This document shows positions 54,874 through 64,000 of a stretch of DNA of 64,000 bases, in pieces; positions within the stretch are counted from its first letter, which is position 1, and every line of letters begins with the position of its first letter. Location of the stretch: positions 1-64,000 of the forward strand of contig JAXLRU010000010.1 in the NCBI GenBank assembly GCA_046330935.1, read 5' to 3'. The stretch comes from JAXLRU01 sp046330935 (GTDB lineage Bacteria > Actinomycetota > Actinomycetes > Actinomycetales > Kineosporiaceae). Position numbers and translations under genes: made by a program. The notes under the pieces are model-generated. The model was not told the origin of the DNA. It was given only the letters and a program-made list of their open reading frames with translations, and did no database searches.

Positions 54874-55536
54874 TCAGTGGCAGCCTGCAGCGGCGAGTTC
54901 ACGCAGGGTCGCGATCGACGCGGCGGGATCCTCCGCGCCGAACACTGCCGAACCGGCGACGAACACGTCGGCCCCCGCCTGCGCGCAGCGGCCGATGGTG
55001 GACTCGTTCACCCCACCGTCGACCTGCACCCACACCTCGACTCCCGACCGCCGGGCGGCCTCCCGCACGCGCGTCACCTTGGGCAGGCACGACTCGAGGA
55101 ACGGCTGCCCGCCGAACCCCGGCTCGACCGTCATGACGAGCACCATGTCGAACTCCGGCAGCAGGTCCAGGAGCGGCTCGACGGGCGTCGTCGGCTTGAC
55201 GGCGACTCCCGCCCGGGCGCCCGCCGCCCGCAGGGTGCGGGCCAGCCGGACCGGTGCGTCGGCGGCCTCGACGTGGAAGGTGACGCTGCCCGCGCCCGCC
55301 TCCGCGTACTGCGGGGCCCAGACGTCCGGCCGCTCGATCATCAGGTGCACGTCCACCGGGATCGGTGAGGTCCGCACGACACCCTCGACCACCGGCAGGC
55401 CCCAGGTGAGGTTGGGCACGAAGTGGTTGTCCATCACGTCGACGTGCACCCAGTCGGCGTCGGAGATGCGGTGCAGCTCGTCGGCGAGGTGGGCGGTGTC
55501 GGCGGTGAGGATGCTCGGGGAGATCTTGAGGGCCAC
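54874..55536 (-). CDS. rpe: Ribulose-phosphate 3-epimerase
   Basis: Pentose-phosphate enzyme interconverting ribulose 5-phosphate and xylulose 5-phosphate. 220-residue TIM barrel. Motifs: ISPSILTADTAHL (about 5), VDVMDNHFVPNLTWG with metal His and catalytic Asp (about 32), MTVEPGFGGQPF (about 138) and QVDGGVNESTI (about 170). It precedes the riboswitch, so it is outside FMN control. Ribulose 5-phosphate is also the RibB substrate, which makes the placement sensible. Confidence 0.97.
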   Translation of the reverse strand: MALKISPSILTADTAHLADELHRISDADWVHVDVMDNHFVPNLTWGLPVVEGVVRTSPIPVDVHLMIERPDVWAPQYAEAGAGSVTFHVEAADAPVRLARTLRAAGARAGVAVKPTTPVEPLLDLLPEFDMVLVMTVEPGFGGQPFLESCLPKVTRVREAARRSGVEVWVQVDGGVNESTIGRCAQAGADVFVAGSAVFGAEDPAASIATLRELAAAGCH

Positions 55537-55571
55537 GAGCCGTCAGCCTAGTGACCGCGGTGTGCTGCGGC

Positions 55572-57074
55572 TCACTCGTGCGCCCCGACCTTCAGCAGCG
55601 ACAGGAACATCGCGTCGCACCCGTGCAGGTGCGGCCACCACTGCACGTCGGGCCCCGAGCCGAGGTCGAGGTCCTCGCGCCCCAGGGCCGCCCGGGAGAC
55701 GGCCGCGGCGTCCAGCTTGCGCACGGGTCGGGCGTCGGCGGGGCGGCGGCGCAGGACGTCGTCCACGACCAGCGACGTCTCCGCGCGGTGCGGCGAGCAC
55801 GTGACGTACGCCACCACTCCCCCCGGTCGCGCGGCCTCGAGTGCGGCCCGTAGCAGGGCACGTTGCAGCTGCGCGAGGTCCCCGACGTCCCCGGGCTCGC
55901 GCCGCCAGCGGGCCTCGGGCCGGCGCCGCAGCGCACCCAGCCCGGTGCAGGGGGCGTCGAGCAGCACGCGGTCGAAGCCGCCGCCCGGGCAGTGGGAGGC
56001 CAGCTCCTCGGCCAGCTCGCGGCCGTCCCCCTCGTGCACGGTCCACGCCGAGGACGGCAGGGGGCGCAGCGCGGAACGCACGAGGCCCGCCCGGTGCGGG
56101 CTGACCTCGACGGCGTCCAGGTGGGCGCCCTCGCCGAGGACGCCCTCGCGCCTGCGTTCCTGCTGCAGCGCCGCGAGCAGCGCCGCCTTGCCGCCCGGAC
56201 CGGCGCACAGGTCGAGCCAGCGCCCGGCGTCCGGCCCGTCCAGCTCCGCGGCCGCGAGGGCCAGGGCCACGGCCTGGCTCCCCTCGTCCTGGACCCGGAT
56301 GGTGCCCTGGCGCACCCCCGGCACGTCGTGCGGGGCCCCGCCTGCGAGCAGGGCGAGCGGTGACATCCGCCCCGGTCGGCCGCCCGCGGCCCTCGCGGCC
56401 TCGGCGTCGCCGAGGCCCGGCAGGACCGCGAGGCTCACGGCCGGCGCGGCGTTGTCCGCGGCCAGCAGGTCGGGCAGTTCGGTCACCGGACGCCCGTGGG
56501 CGGCCAGGCCGTCGCGCAGGGCGCGCACCACCCACGCGGGGTGGGACGTGGCGACGGCGAGATGGCCGTCGGGGTCGGTGTCGGCCGGGGGCGCGACGAG
56601 CTCCAGCCAGGCGTCGAGGTCCCGCTCGGCGACGCGCCGCAGGACGGCGTTGGCCAGGCGCGCGGGACCGGCGCCCACGGCCTGGGAGACGAGGTCGACG
56701 GTCGCCGAGACCGCGGCGTGGGGCGGCACCCGCATCGCGAGCACCTGGTGGGCCCCCAGGCGCAGGGCGTCCACCAGCAGCGGCGGGGAGATCTCCGCCA
56801 GGGGCCTGCCCGCCGCGTGGGCGAGGATCGGGTCGTAGGTGCCGCGACCGCGCACGCTGCCGTAGGTCAGCTCCGTGGCGAACGCGGCGTCGCGCCCGCT
56901 GAGCCGGCGCCGCCGGAGCACGGCGGGGAGCACCAGGTTGACGTAGGCGTCGCGCTCGTCCAGTGCGGAGGACGCCTCGAGGGCGGCCGCCCGGGCCTGG
57001 TCGACGACGCGCGAGGTGCGGTTACCTCCGGCGGGGCGCCGGCTCGCCGGGGTGCTGCGCGGGCGCTCGGTCAC
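55572..57074 (-). CDS. rsmB: 16S rRNA (cytosine-5) methyltransferase RsmB
   Basis: 500 residues. N-terminal NusB-like RNA-binding domain (about 20-160), then a Rossmann methyltransferase domain. SAM motif DLCAGPGGKAALLAA (about 300); catalytic cysteines in LLDAPCTGLGALRR (about 385) and YVTCSPHRAET (about 440). Start GTG 57074 overlaps the fmt stop by 4 nt. A basic Pro/Arg-rich N-terminal stretch precedes the NusB domain. Confidence 0.96.
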   Translation of the reverse strand: MTERPRSTPASRRPAGGNRTSRVVDQARAAALEASSALDERDAYVNLVLPAVLRRRRLSGRDAAFATELTYGSVRGRGTYDPILAHAAGRPLAEISPPLLVDALRLGAHQVLAMRVPPHAAVSATVDLVSQAVGAGPARLANAVLRRVAERDLDAWLELVAPPADTDPDGHLAVATSHPAWVVRALRDGLAAHGRPVTELPDLLAADNAAPAVSLAVLPGLGDAEAARAAGGRPGRMSPLALLAGGAPHDVPGVRQGTIRVQDEGSQAVALALAAAELDGPDAGRWLDLCAGPGGKAALLAALQQERRREGVLGEGAHLDAVEVSPHRAGLVRSALRPLPSSAWTVHEGDGRELAEELASHCPGGGFDRVLLDAPCTGLGALRRRPEARWRREPGDVGDLAQLQRALLRAALEAARPGGVVAYVTCSPHRAETSLVVDDVLRRRPADARPVRKLDAAAVSRAALGREDLDLGSGPDVQWWPHLHGCDAMFLSLLKVGAHE

Positions 57075-57997
57075 GCGAGCACCTCCCCTGCCGCGATCCG
57101 CACGCCGCGGGCCCAGTCGGCCGCGGCCATCTCGCGCTTGCCCGCGGGCCGGACGGTGCCCAGGCGCACCCGCCCCGCGGCCGTCGACACCTCGACGGCC
57201 GCCTTGGACACGTGCAGCGTCCCCGGCTCGTCCCCCGGCTCCTGGGGCAGCGGCGTCACCGGCCCGAGGCCCAACCGCTCGTCGCGGAAGGTGGTCCAGG
57301 CGCCGGGTGCCGGCGTGCAGCCGCGGACGCGGCGGTCCACGGCGAAGGCCGGGACGTCCCAGCGCACCCGGGCGTCCTCGGGGGTCAGCTTGGGGGCGTG
57401 CGACACCCCGTCGGCGGGCTGAGCCACCGGGGCGAGGCGGTCCTCGCCGAGGGCGTCGAGGACCTGCACGAGCAGCTGCGCGCCGGCGACGGCGAGGCGG
57501 CCGAGCAGCTCCCCGGCGGTGTCCGTGGGCCGGATGGTCTCGGTGAGGACCCCGTACACCGGACCGGTGTCGAGCCCTTCCTCCAACCGAAAGACGCTCG
57601 CGCCGGTGACCTCGTCGCCCGCGATGATCGCCTGCTGCACGGGCGCGGCGCCGCGCCAGGCGGGCAGGACCGAGAAGTGCAGGTTCGCCCATCCCCGCGG
57701 GGGCAGGGCCAGCGCCGCCGGCGGCACCAGCTGGCCGTAGGCGATGACCGGGCAGCAGTCGGGGCGCAGGGCGGCGAGGTCCGCGAGGGCCTCGGGGGCG
57801 CCGAGCCGGGGCGGTTGCAGGACGGGCAGGCCACGCTCGTCGGCCCAGCGGGCCACGGGGCTGCGCGAGGCCTTGCGGCCGCGTCCGGCGACGGCGTCGG
57901 GACGCGTGAGCACCCCCACGATCTCGTGGGGCGAGGCGTCGAGGGCGTCGAGGCTGGGCAGGGCGACGTCGGGGGTCCCGGCGACGACGAGGCGCAT
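57071..57997 (-). CDS. fmt: Methionyl-tRNA formyltransferase
   Basis: Formylates initiator Met-tRNA with 10-formyl-THF. 308 residues. Catalytic region NLHFSVLPAWRGAAPVQQAI (about 105-124; HxSxLPxxRG with Asn and His) and a C-terminal OB-like tRNA-binding domain starting near 205. ATG 57997. Coupled to rsmB by a 4-nt overlap; def follows upstream after a 150-bp gap. Confidence 0.97.
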   Translation of the reverse strand: MRLVVAGTPDVALPSLDALDASPHEIVGVLTRPDAVAGRGRKASRSPVARWADERGLPVLQPPRLGAPEALADLAALRPDCCPVIAYGQLVPPAALALPPRGWANLHFSVLPAWRGAAPVQQAIIAGDEVTGASVFRLEEGLDTGPVYGVLTETIRPTDTAGELLGRLAVAGAQLLVQVLDALGEDRLAPVAQPADGVSHAPKLTPEDARVRWDVPAFAVDRRVRGCTPAPGAWTTFRDERLGLGPVTPLPQEPGDEPGTLHVSKAAVEVSTAAGRVRLGTVRPAGKREMAAADWARGVRIAAGEVLA

Positions 57998-58151
57998 GAA
58001 GGGGGGTCCTGGGAGGTCTGGGCGACGCCGGGCGACGGTGCGGGACCGCGGACCCGGACGGCGGAGCGGGTGGGTGATGGACGGGCGGCGCAGGGCCGCG
58101 GCGGCAGCGCAGGTGGTGCTGCTCAGACGGCGCCGCTCAGCTGGCCGCTGC
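57998..58151 (-). other. Gap between def and fmt
   Basis: No gene seen. The part next to def has short direct repeats of CTGCTCAG / CGCTCAG (near 58120-58153). No convincing promoter or terminator. Confidence 0.3.
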
Positions 58152-58694
58152 TCAGGTGGCGCGGCCGAACGTCGCGTGCGGGCTGGCCTTCACCACCGGC
58201 GCCACGCCTGCCCACTCGGCCTCGCGGATCGCCTTGAGCGCGAGCTTGCGCTGCGACCTGTCCATGCGGTCGATGAACAGGACGCCGTCGAGGTGGTCGG
58301 TCTCGTGCTGGATCGCGCGGGCCAGCAGCTCGCTGCCCTCGAGCGTGACGGGCTCGCCGTGCTGGTCGAAGCCCTTCGCGACGACCCGCAGGGCGCGGGG
58401 GGTGTCGTAGTAGATGCCCGGGAAGGACAGGCACCCCTCCTCGCCGTCCTGCAGCTCCTCGGAGAGGTCGAGGTCGGGGTTGATCAGGTGACCGAGGACG
58501 CCGTCCACGTAGTACGTGAAGACCCGCAGGCCGACGCCGATCTGCGGCGCCGCGAGGCCGGCGCCGGGGGCGTCGAGCATCGTGTCGGCGAGGTCCTTCA
58601 CGAGCAGCCGCAGTTCCTTGTCGAAGTCGGTGACCTCCTGCGCGGGCGTGCGCAGGACCGGGTCTCCGAACAGGCGGATCGGCTTGATGGCCAC
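58152..58694 (-). CDS. def: Peptide deformylase
   Basis: Metalloenzyme removing the N-formyl group. 180 residues. Three family motifs are intact: GAGLAAPQIGV (about 43), EEGCLSFPGI with metal Cys (about 95), QHETDHLDGVLFIDRM with two metal His and catalytic Glu (about 138). GTG 58694 has AGGAG 5 nt upstream. Sits between fmt and priA, completing the formylation/deformylation pair. Confidence 0.97.
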   Translation of the reverse strand: MAIKPIRLFGDPVLRTPAQEVTDFDKELRLLVKDLADTMLDAPGAGLAAPQIGVGLRVFTYYVDGVLGHLINPDLDLSEELQDGEEGCLSFPGIYYDTPRALRVVAKGFDQHGEPVTLEGSELLARAIQHETDHLDGVLFIDRMDRSQRKLALKAIREAEWAGVAPVVKASPHATFGRAT

Positions 58695-58810
58695 GCGGGC
58701 TCCTCGGACGGCGGGGCCGGAGGGCCGCACGCGCACCCGCGGGCGGCGGGGCACGGGGTCCGGCGAACGAACGGACCCCCAGTCTAGGCGGCCGGACAGC
58801 ACCCGTCGGT

Positions 58811-60898
58811 TCAGCCGACGCGGAACGGGTCCACCTGCAGGCGGACGGCGCCGGTCTCCCTGCGTGCGCTGCGCGCCTTCGCCTCGGCCCGGAGCAGCCG
58901 CGTCACCGCCTCCCGGTCCTGGCTGCGCATGCGGATCATGGCGCGCACCGAGGGCTCGTCGTCGGCACCGGCGGGCGGTGCGCCGCGTCGCGGGTCCTGG
59001 TCCAGCGGCACCGGTCCGAGCACCTCGGCGCCGTCCGGCAGCTGAGGTGAGACCTTGGCGAGGACGGAGTCGACGGAGGTCGCGCCACCGGAGAGCACCA
59101 CGGTCGGCAGTGCCGGGGGCAGGCCCAGCTCGATCCGCTCGTCGAGCTCCCGCTCGGCGAACCACTCGGGGGCATGCCGCACGAGCGCCTGCACCGCAGG
59201 GGCCGCCGGGTCCGCGCAGACCACGACCAGGCCCTCGGCCTGCGCGGGCACGACCAGCGCCGCGGCCGCGCACCAGCGCCGCAGCGTGTCCTCGGCCGCT
59301 CTCAGGTCGGGGCGCTGCAGGAGGAGGTCGCCGTCGAGCAGGACCGCGGCGGCGTACCCGTCGGCGTGGCGGCCGCTCGGTGCGGGCTCGATCCCGGGGG
59401 TGGACAGGACGAGCGTCTGCGGGGCGTCGACGCGCGGCGCGGCGGCGTCGGCCCGCGCCACGACGACGCGGGCCCCGGGGAAGGCCCGCCCGAGCTCCTC
59501 CGCGGTGCGTTCCACGCCGACTCGCCCCGCGCGCAGGCGAGGGCTCTCGCAGGCGGCGCACCGCCAGCCCACCTGCGCCCGACCGCACCACGAGCACTCG
59601 GGCGCGCCGCCCCCCTCGCGCAGTCGCAGCGGACCCCGGCAGTGCGGGCACGTGGCCGGCGCGCGGCAGTCCTGGCAGCGCAGCGAGGGCAGGTAGCCCA
59701 GGCGCGGCACCTGGATCAGCACCGGCCCGCGCCCCCGGGCCTGCTGGACCGCCCGCCACGCCTGCGGCGGGATGCGCGCCGCCGAGGACGGCGAGGGGCC
59801 GTCCTGGTCCGCGACGACGACGCGGGGGCGTCCGTCGCGCCGCTGCGGGGCGGACCGCTCGACCGCCCTGGCCCACCCCGAGCGCAGCAGCGTGGCCGCC
59901 TCGCAGCTGCGGGAGAACGAGGCGAGCAGGAAAGCGCACCCCTGCGCGTCGGCCCTCAGCCGCAGCACCTCCCGGGCGTGCGGGTAGGGGGCCCGGGGCT
60001 CGGCGTGCTGCTCGTCGCCGTCGTCCCAGACGACGACGAGGCCCAGATCGGGGACCGGTGCGAACGCCGCGGCCCGCGTGCCGAGGACGACGTCGGCATG
60101 CCCCCGCAGGGCGCGCAGGAAGGCCGCGTACCGCAGGGCCGGACCGAGGTCGGCCTCGAGCCGCACCACCCGGGCCGGATCCAGCCCCGGCACGGCCGCG
60201 ACGGACGCCTCGAGGCGGTCCAGGTCGCGCCGGTCGGGGACGACGACCAGCACCCGCCGCCCGCCGCGCAACGTCGCCGTCGCCGCGGCGAGGATCGCGG
60301 CGCGCCAGGCCTCGGGGCCGGGAGCGGCCGTCCAGACGGCGCGGGGCGAGCGACCCGCCTCGAGGTGCGCCAGGAACGCGGGGCCCGCGGGGAACTGCGC
60401 CCAGACCTCCGCGCCCGGCGCGGGCGGCGGCGCCGTCACCGGCGACCCGGCCTCGGCGGAGGCCACCTCCTGCTCGGCCGTGGCGTGCCGTAGAGGCACG
60501 GCGAGACGGAGGACGTCGGCGAGGGACCCGGCGTACCGGGACGCCACCGCCTCCGCGAGGTGCAGCACCTGCGGGGTCAGCACCGGCTCGGGCGAGACCA
60601 CCCGGCGCAACGGCGTGAGGGGGCCCGGGTGCTCGGAGGACTCGCGCCTCGCGAGCACGTACCCGTCGACGTCCTGGCCGGCGAAGCGCACCCGGACCCG
60701 CACTCCGGGCTGTGCCGTCTCGGCCTGGTCGGCGGTCACCGCGTAGTCGAAGGGCCGGTCGAGGTGGGCCTGCGGGAGGTCCAGCGCCACGGCGGCGACC
60801 GGCGCCTGCTCGGCGAGGGCCTTGGGCCGCGGCGAGCGCCGGCGACCGGGCGCACGGACCAGCTCCAGCTGCTCCCCCGCGTCCGCGTCCGTGCTCAC
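58811..60898 (-). CDS. priA: Actinobacterial PriA-like primosomal protein, helicase motifs lost
   Basis: 695-residue protein aligned with PriA in order and cysteine pattern. The zinc-binding cysteines are intact (CQDC...CPHC...CSWC...CAAC, about 430-475), and the N-terminal 3'-end-binding domain is present (PVAAVALDLPQAHLDRPFDYAV). Where Walker A should be the sequence is WTAAPGPEAWRAAI, and the DEEH box reads WDDGDEQH, so ATP-driven unwinding is unlikely. This matches the known actinobacterial form, thought to act as a structural restart factor. GTG 60898 follows CAAGCT by 6 nt. Confidence 0.93.
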   Translation of the reverse strand: MSTDADAGEQLELVRAPGRRRSPRPKALAEQAPVAAVALDLPQAHLDRPFDYAVTADQAETAQPGVRVRVRFAGQDVDGYVLARRESSEHPGPLTPLRRVVSPEPVLTPQVLHLAEAVASRYAGSLADVLRLAVPLRHATAEQEVASAEAGSPVTAPPPAPGAEVWAQFPAGPAFLAHLEAGRSPRAVWTAAPGPEAWRAAILAAATATLRGGRRVLVVVPDRRDLDRLEASVAAVPGLDPARVVRLEADLGPALRYAAFLRALRGHADVVLGTRAAAFAPVPDLGLVVVWDDGDEQHAEPRAPYPHAREVLRLRADAQGCAFLLASFSRSCEAATLLRSGWARAVERSAPQRRDGRPRVVVADQDGPSPSSAARIPPQAWRAVQQARGRGPVLIQVPRLGYLPSLRCQDCRAPATCPHCRGPLRLREGGGAPECSWCGRAQVGWRCAACESPRLRAGRVGVERTAEELGRAFPGARVVVARADAAAPRVDAPQTLVLSTPGIEPAPSGRHADGYAAAVLLDGDLLLQRPDLRAAEDTLRRWCAAAALVVPAQAEGLVVVCADPAAPAVQALVRHAPEWFAERELDERIELGLPPALPTVVLSGGATSVDSVLAKVSPQLPDGAEVLGPVPLDQDPRRGAPPAGADDEPSVRAMIRMRSQDREAVTRLLRAEAKARSARRETGAVRLQVDPFRVG

Positions 60899-60904
60899 GT
60901 GCCC

Positions 60905-60927
60905 AGCTTGGCAGGCGCCCGCGACAG
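60905..60927 (-). promoter_or_regulatory. Weak PafBC-like promoter of priA
   Basis: Minus strand CTGTCGCGG, 8-nt spacer, CAAGCT, 6 nt, GTG. Six of nine positions match TTGTCRGTG and the -10 lacks the first T. Geometry is right; sequence is weak. Confidence 0.35.
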
Positions 60928-60989
60928 TGGCGGCGCGGTGTCCCCAGGCGCGGGTGACGCCGGCGGGCCCGGGGTCGCCCGGACATGCA

Positions 60990-61021
60990 CGTGGCCCCGG
61001 GCGGGTTCGCCCGGGGCCACG
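60990..61021 (-). terminator. metK terminator
   Basis: Perfect 14-bp inverted repeat (60990-61003 with 61008-61021, loop GGTT) 13 nt past the metK stop. It separates metK from the priA promoter. Confidence 0.82.
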
Positions 61022-61034
61022 CGGTGGCGGGTGG

Positions 61035-62225
<1,191 letters not shown>

Positions 62226-62297
62226 AAGTGCTCCGATGGGACGGGCGACGGGACGACGGCGGCGCGGTCGCGACGGTGTCCGGATCCTACCCCGCGC

Positions 62298-63584
62298 TCA
62301 CGCTCCGGAACGGCGCTCCCGGAGCGCGCGCACGGCGTCCCAGACCGCGTCGGCCGCCTGGCGCTTGCTGCCCTCGGGGACGGCGACGACGCTGCCGTCG
62401 CGGTGTAACAGACTCACCGTCGTCTCGTCCTTGCCGAACACCCGGCCCTCCGAGACGTCGTTCACCACGAGCAGGTCGACGTCCTTGGCGGAGAGCTTGC
62501 GCCGGGCGTGCTCCAGCACGTCGGCGTGCGCGTCGCCGGTCTCGGCGGCGAAGCCGACGACCGTCTGCCCCGGCCGCCGCGCGGCGGCCAGTTCCGCGAG
62601 GATGTCGGGATTGCGCACCAGTCGCAGGGTGAGCCCCTCCTCGGGGTCGCCCGATTTCTTGATCTTGCTGGAGGCCACCTCCGCGGGCCGGAAGTCGGCC
62701 ACGGCCGCCGCCATGACCACCACGTCGGCGTCGGCGGCCAGGGAGTGGACGACCTCGCGCAGCTGCAGCGCCGAGCCGGCGCGGTGGACGCTCGCTCCCC
62801 CGGGCACCGGGACGTCGACCGCCGCCAGGGCCAGCGTGACGCTCGCACCGCGGTCCCGGGCGGCCTCGGCCAGCGCGATTCCCTGCCGTCCCGAGGAGGC
62901 GTTGCCGAGGAAGCGCACCGGGTCCAGCGGTTCCCTGGTCCCTCCCGCACTGATCAGGACGCGCAGGCCGGCGAGGTCGGCGGGCTGCGGCCGGAGCAGC
63001 GCCAGCGCCGCCTCGGCGATCCGCTCGGGTTCGGGCAGCCGCCCCGGCCCCGTGTCGGCGCCGGTGAGGCGGCCGCTGTCGGGCTCCAGGACGTGGGCGC
63101 CGCGGGCCCGAAGCGTCGCCACGTTGGCGACGGTGGCGGGGTGCTGCCACATCTCGGTGTGCATCGCCGGGGCGAACAGGACGGGGCAGGTGGCGGTCAG
63201 CAGGGTCGCGCCGAGCAGGTCCTCGGCCAGCCCCGCGGCGGCCTTCGCGAGCAGGTCGGCGGTCGCGGGGGCGACGACGACGAGGTCGGCGTGCCGCCCC
63301 AGCGTCACGTGGGGCACCTGGTCGGCGTCGGTCCAGACGTCGGTATGCGCCGGCCGGCCCGACAGCGCCTCCCACGTGGTGCGCCCCACGAACTCCAGCG
63401 CGGCGCGGGTCGGCACGACCGTCACGGCGTGGCCGGCCTCGGTGAACAGCCGCAGCAGATGGGCCACCTTGTACGCGGCGATGCCCCCGCCGACGCCGAG
63501 CACGATGCTCAGCGCCCCGGGGGCATCGGGACGAGACGGCTCCGGCGCGGCCCCCTCGGGAGCCGCACCCGCCGTCACGCTCAC
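62298..63584 (-). CDS. coaBC: Bifunctional phosphopantothenoylcysteine decarboxylase/synthetase
   Basis: 428 residues, two CoA-pathway steps. N-terminal CoaC flavoprotein (LGVGGGIAAYKVAHLLR, about 30; PAMHTEMWQHPATVAN, about 145) and C-terminal CoaB (VLISAGGTREPLDPVRF, about 215; NASSGRQGIAL; KIKKSGDPEEGL with the catalytic Lys, about 315). GTG 63584 overlaps the rpoZ stop by 4 nt. Complements coaE at 10.3-11.5 kb. Confidence 0.97.
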   Translation of the reverse strand: MSVTAGAAPEGAAPEPSRPDAPGALSIVLGVGGGIAAYKVAHLLRLFTEAGHAVTVVPTRAALEFVGRTTWEALSGRPAHTDVWTDADQVPHVTLGRHADLVVVAPATADLLAKAAAGLAEDLLGATLLTATCPVLFAPAMHTEMWQHPATVANVATLRARGAHVLEPDSGRLTGADTGPGRLPEPERIAEAALALLRPQPADLAGLRVLISAGGTREPLDPVRFLGNASSGRQGIALAEAARDRGASVTLALAAVDVPVPGGASVHRAGSALQLREVVHSLAADADVVVMAAAVADFRPAEVASSKIKKSGDPEEGLTLRLVRNPDILAELAAARRPGQTVVGFAAETGDAHADVLEHARRKLSAKDVDLLVVNDVSEGRVFGKDETTVSLLHRDGSVVAVPEGSKRQAADAVWDAVRALRERRSGA

Positions 63585-63844
63585 TGCTCGATCGGCTCGG
63601 AGGTGAGCAGACCCTCGTTGATCTCACGCATGGCCACCGAGAGCGGCTTCTCCTGGACGTGGGTGTCCACCAGGGGGCCCACGTACTCCAGCAGGCCCTC
63701 GCCGAGCTGGCTGTAGTAGGCGTTGATCTGGCGGGCGCGCTTGGAGGCGTAGATCACCAGCGCGTACTTGGAGTCGGCGGCCTCGAGCAGGTCGTCGATC
63801 GGCGGGTTGGTGATGCCCTCGGGTGCCGCGGCGGTTCCAGCCAC
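63581..63844 (-). CDS. rpoZ: RNA polymerase omega subunit
   Basis: 87 residues. Promotes RNA polymerase assembly and is a ppGpp-site component in some bacteria. The core PIDDLLEAADSKYALVIYASKRARQIN (about 14-40) is the typical omega pattern. GTG 63844 has AGGAG 7 nt upstream. Located between gmk and coaBC as in most actinomycetes. Confidence 0.96.
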   Translation of the reverse strand: MAGTAAAPEGITNPPIDDLLEAADSKYALVIYASKRARQINAYYSQLGEGLLEYVGPLVDTHVQEKPLSVAMREINEGLLTSEPIEQ

Positions 63845-63899
63845 GCGGAATCTCCTGTCGGTCGTGACGCGGGGGGCGGGTCGGCTCGACCTGCCGGCG

Positions 63900-64000
63900 T
63901 CAGGCGGACCCGGGAACGGATCCGGCGGTGGTCAATCCCATCCAGTGTACGAGTGCATCGGCCGCCCGCCGGACGTCGTCGTTCACGATCGTCACGTCGA
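63900..64000 (-). CDS. gmk: Guanylate kinase, C-terminal fragment (runs off the right edge)
   Basis: The last 33 codons of a minus-strand gene read DVTIVNDDVRRAADALV then HWMGLTTAGSVPGSA and stop at 63900-63902. The segment D-x-x-(I/V)-VN-(D/N)-x-(L/V) followed by an amphipathic helix is the usual guanylate kinase C-terminus, and gmk directly precedes rpoZ in actinomycetes. The catalytic part lies outside the window. Confidence 0.82.
   Translation of the reverse strand, partial: DVTIVNDDVRRAADALVHWMGLTTAGSVPGSA

Noticed and set aside
62226..62297. SAM riboswitch before metK.
   Set aside because: The 72-bp gap is too short and lacks conserved SAM-box blocks.

Overview
The window is a gene-dense, very GC-rich chromosomal segment from an actinomycete. 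The evidence is frequent GTG starts, short GTGA/ATGA gene junctions, many apparently leaderless genes with TANNNT-like -10 boxes just upstream of the start codon, a CoaE-GrpB fusion, a PdtaR-type ANTAR regulator, an actinobacterial PriA without helicase motifs, and gene order resembling Mycobacterium and Streptomyces core chromosomes (uvrA-uvrB-coaE-rpsA-polA-pdtaR-pyk; trpC-trpB-trpA-lgt; rpe-rib-his; rsmB-fmt-def-priA-metK-coaBC-rpoZ-gmk). Genus cannot be fixed from the sequence alone. I see no prophage, transposon, CRISPR array or defence island: this is core chromosome with a few accessory inserts.

Layout. 1-18.1 kb is DNA repair and replication (uvrC fragment, uvrA, uvrB, polA and a stand-alone 5'-3' exonuclease), interleaved with argG, a TerC-family membrane protein, coaE and rpsA. 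18.1-28.1 kb holds a thioesterase, a GNAT enzyme, a five-gene branched-chain amino-acid ABC transporter (livKHMGF type), a three-gene polar amino-acid ABC transporter and the ANTAR antiterminator pdtaR. 28.2-36.3 kb holds tRNA-Leu(CAA), pyk and the glutamate synthase pair gltBD. 36.3-42.4 kb is a mixed trp/his/lgt operon with several small membrane proteins. 42.4-49.6 kb is accessory: a heterodimeric ABC exporter, a TIGR03085-type protein, an Eis-like acetyltransferase, a DsbA-like protein and a PH-domain membrane protein. 49.6-55.5 kb is hisG, hisE and an FMN-riboswitch-controlled riboflavin operon in which ribD and ribE share one uninterrupted frame. 55.6-64 kb is rsmB, fmt, def, priA, metK, coaBC, rpoZ and the 3' end of gmk.

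Most notable observations. (1) Promoters matching the mycobacterial RecA/LexA-independent (PafBC-type) damage motif TTGTCRGTG-N8-TANNNT lie directly upstream of uvrA and uvrB, with weaker matches at polA and priA, suggesting a shared DNA-damage regulon. (2) A small membrane-protein gene at 40.3 kb is split by one base in a C7 run just after a well-formed ribosome binding site and start codon. (3) RibD and RibE are in frame with no stop between them, but an internal ribosome binding site precedes RibE. (4) The exonuclease downstream of polA ends in a canonical beta-clamp-binding pentapeptide. (5) The ABC exporter pair shows complementary degenerate motifs diagnostic of one dead and one live ATP site. 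(6) Two tandem perfect hairpins separate the transporter binding-protein gene from its permease genes. Convergent and operon-end boundaries are marked by long perfect hairpins without obvious T tracts.
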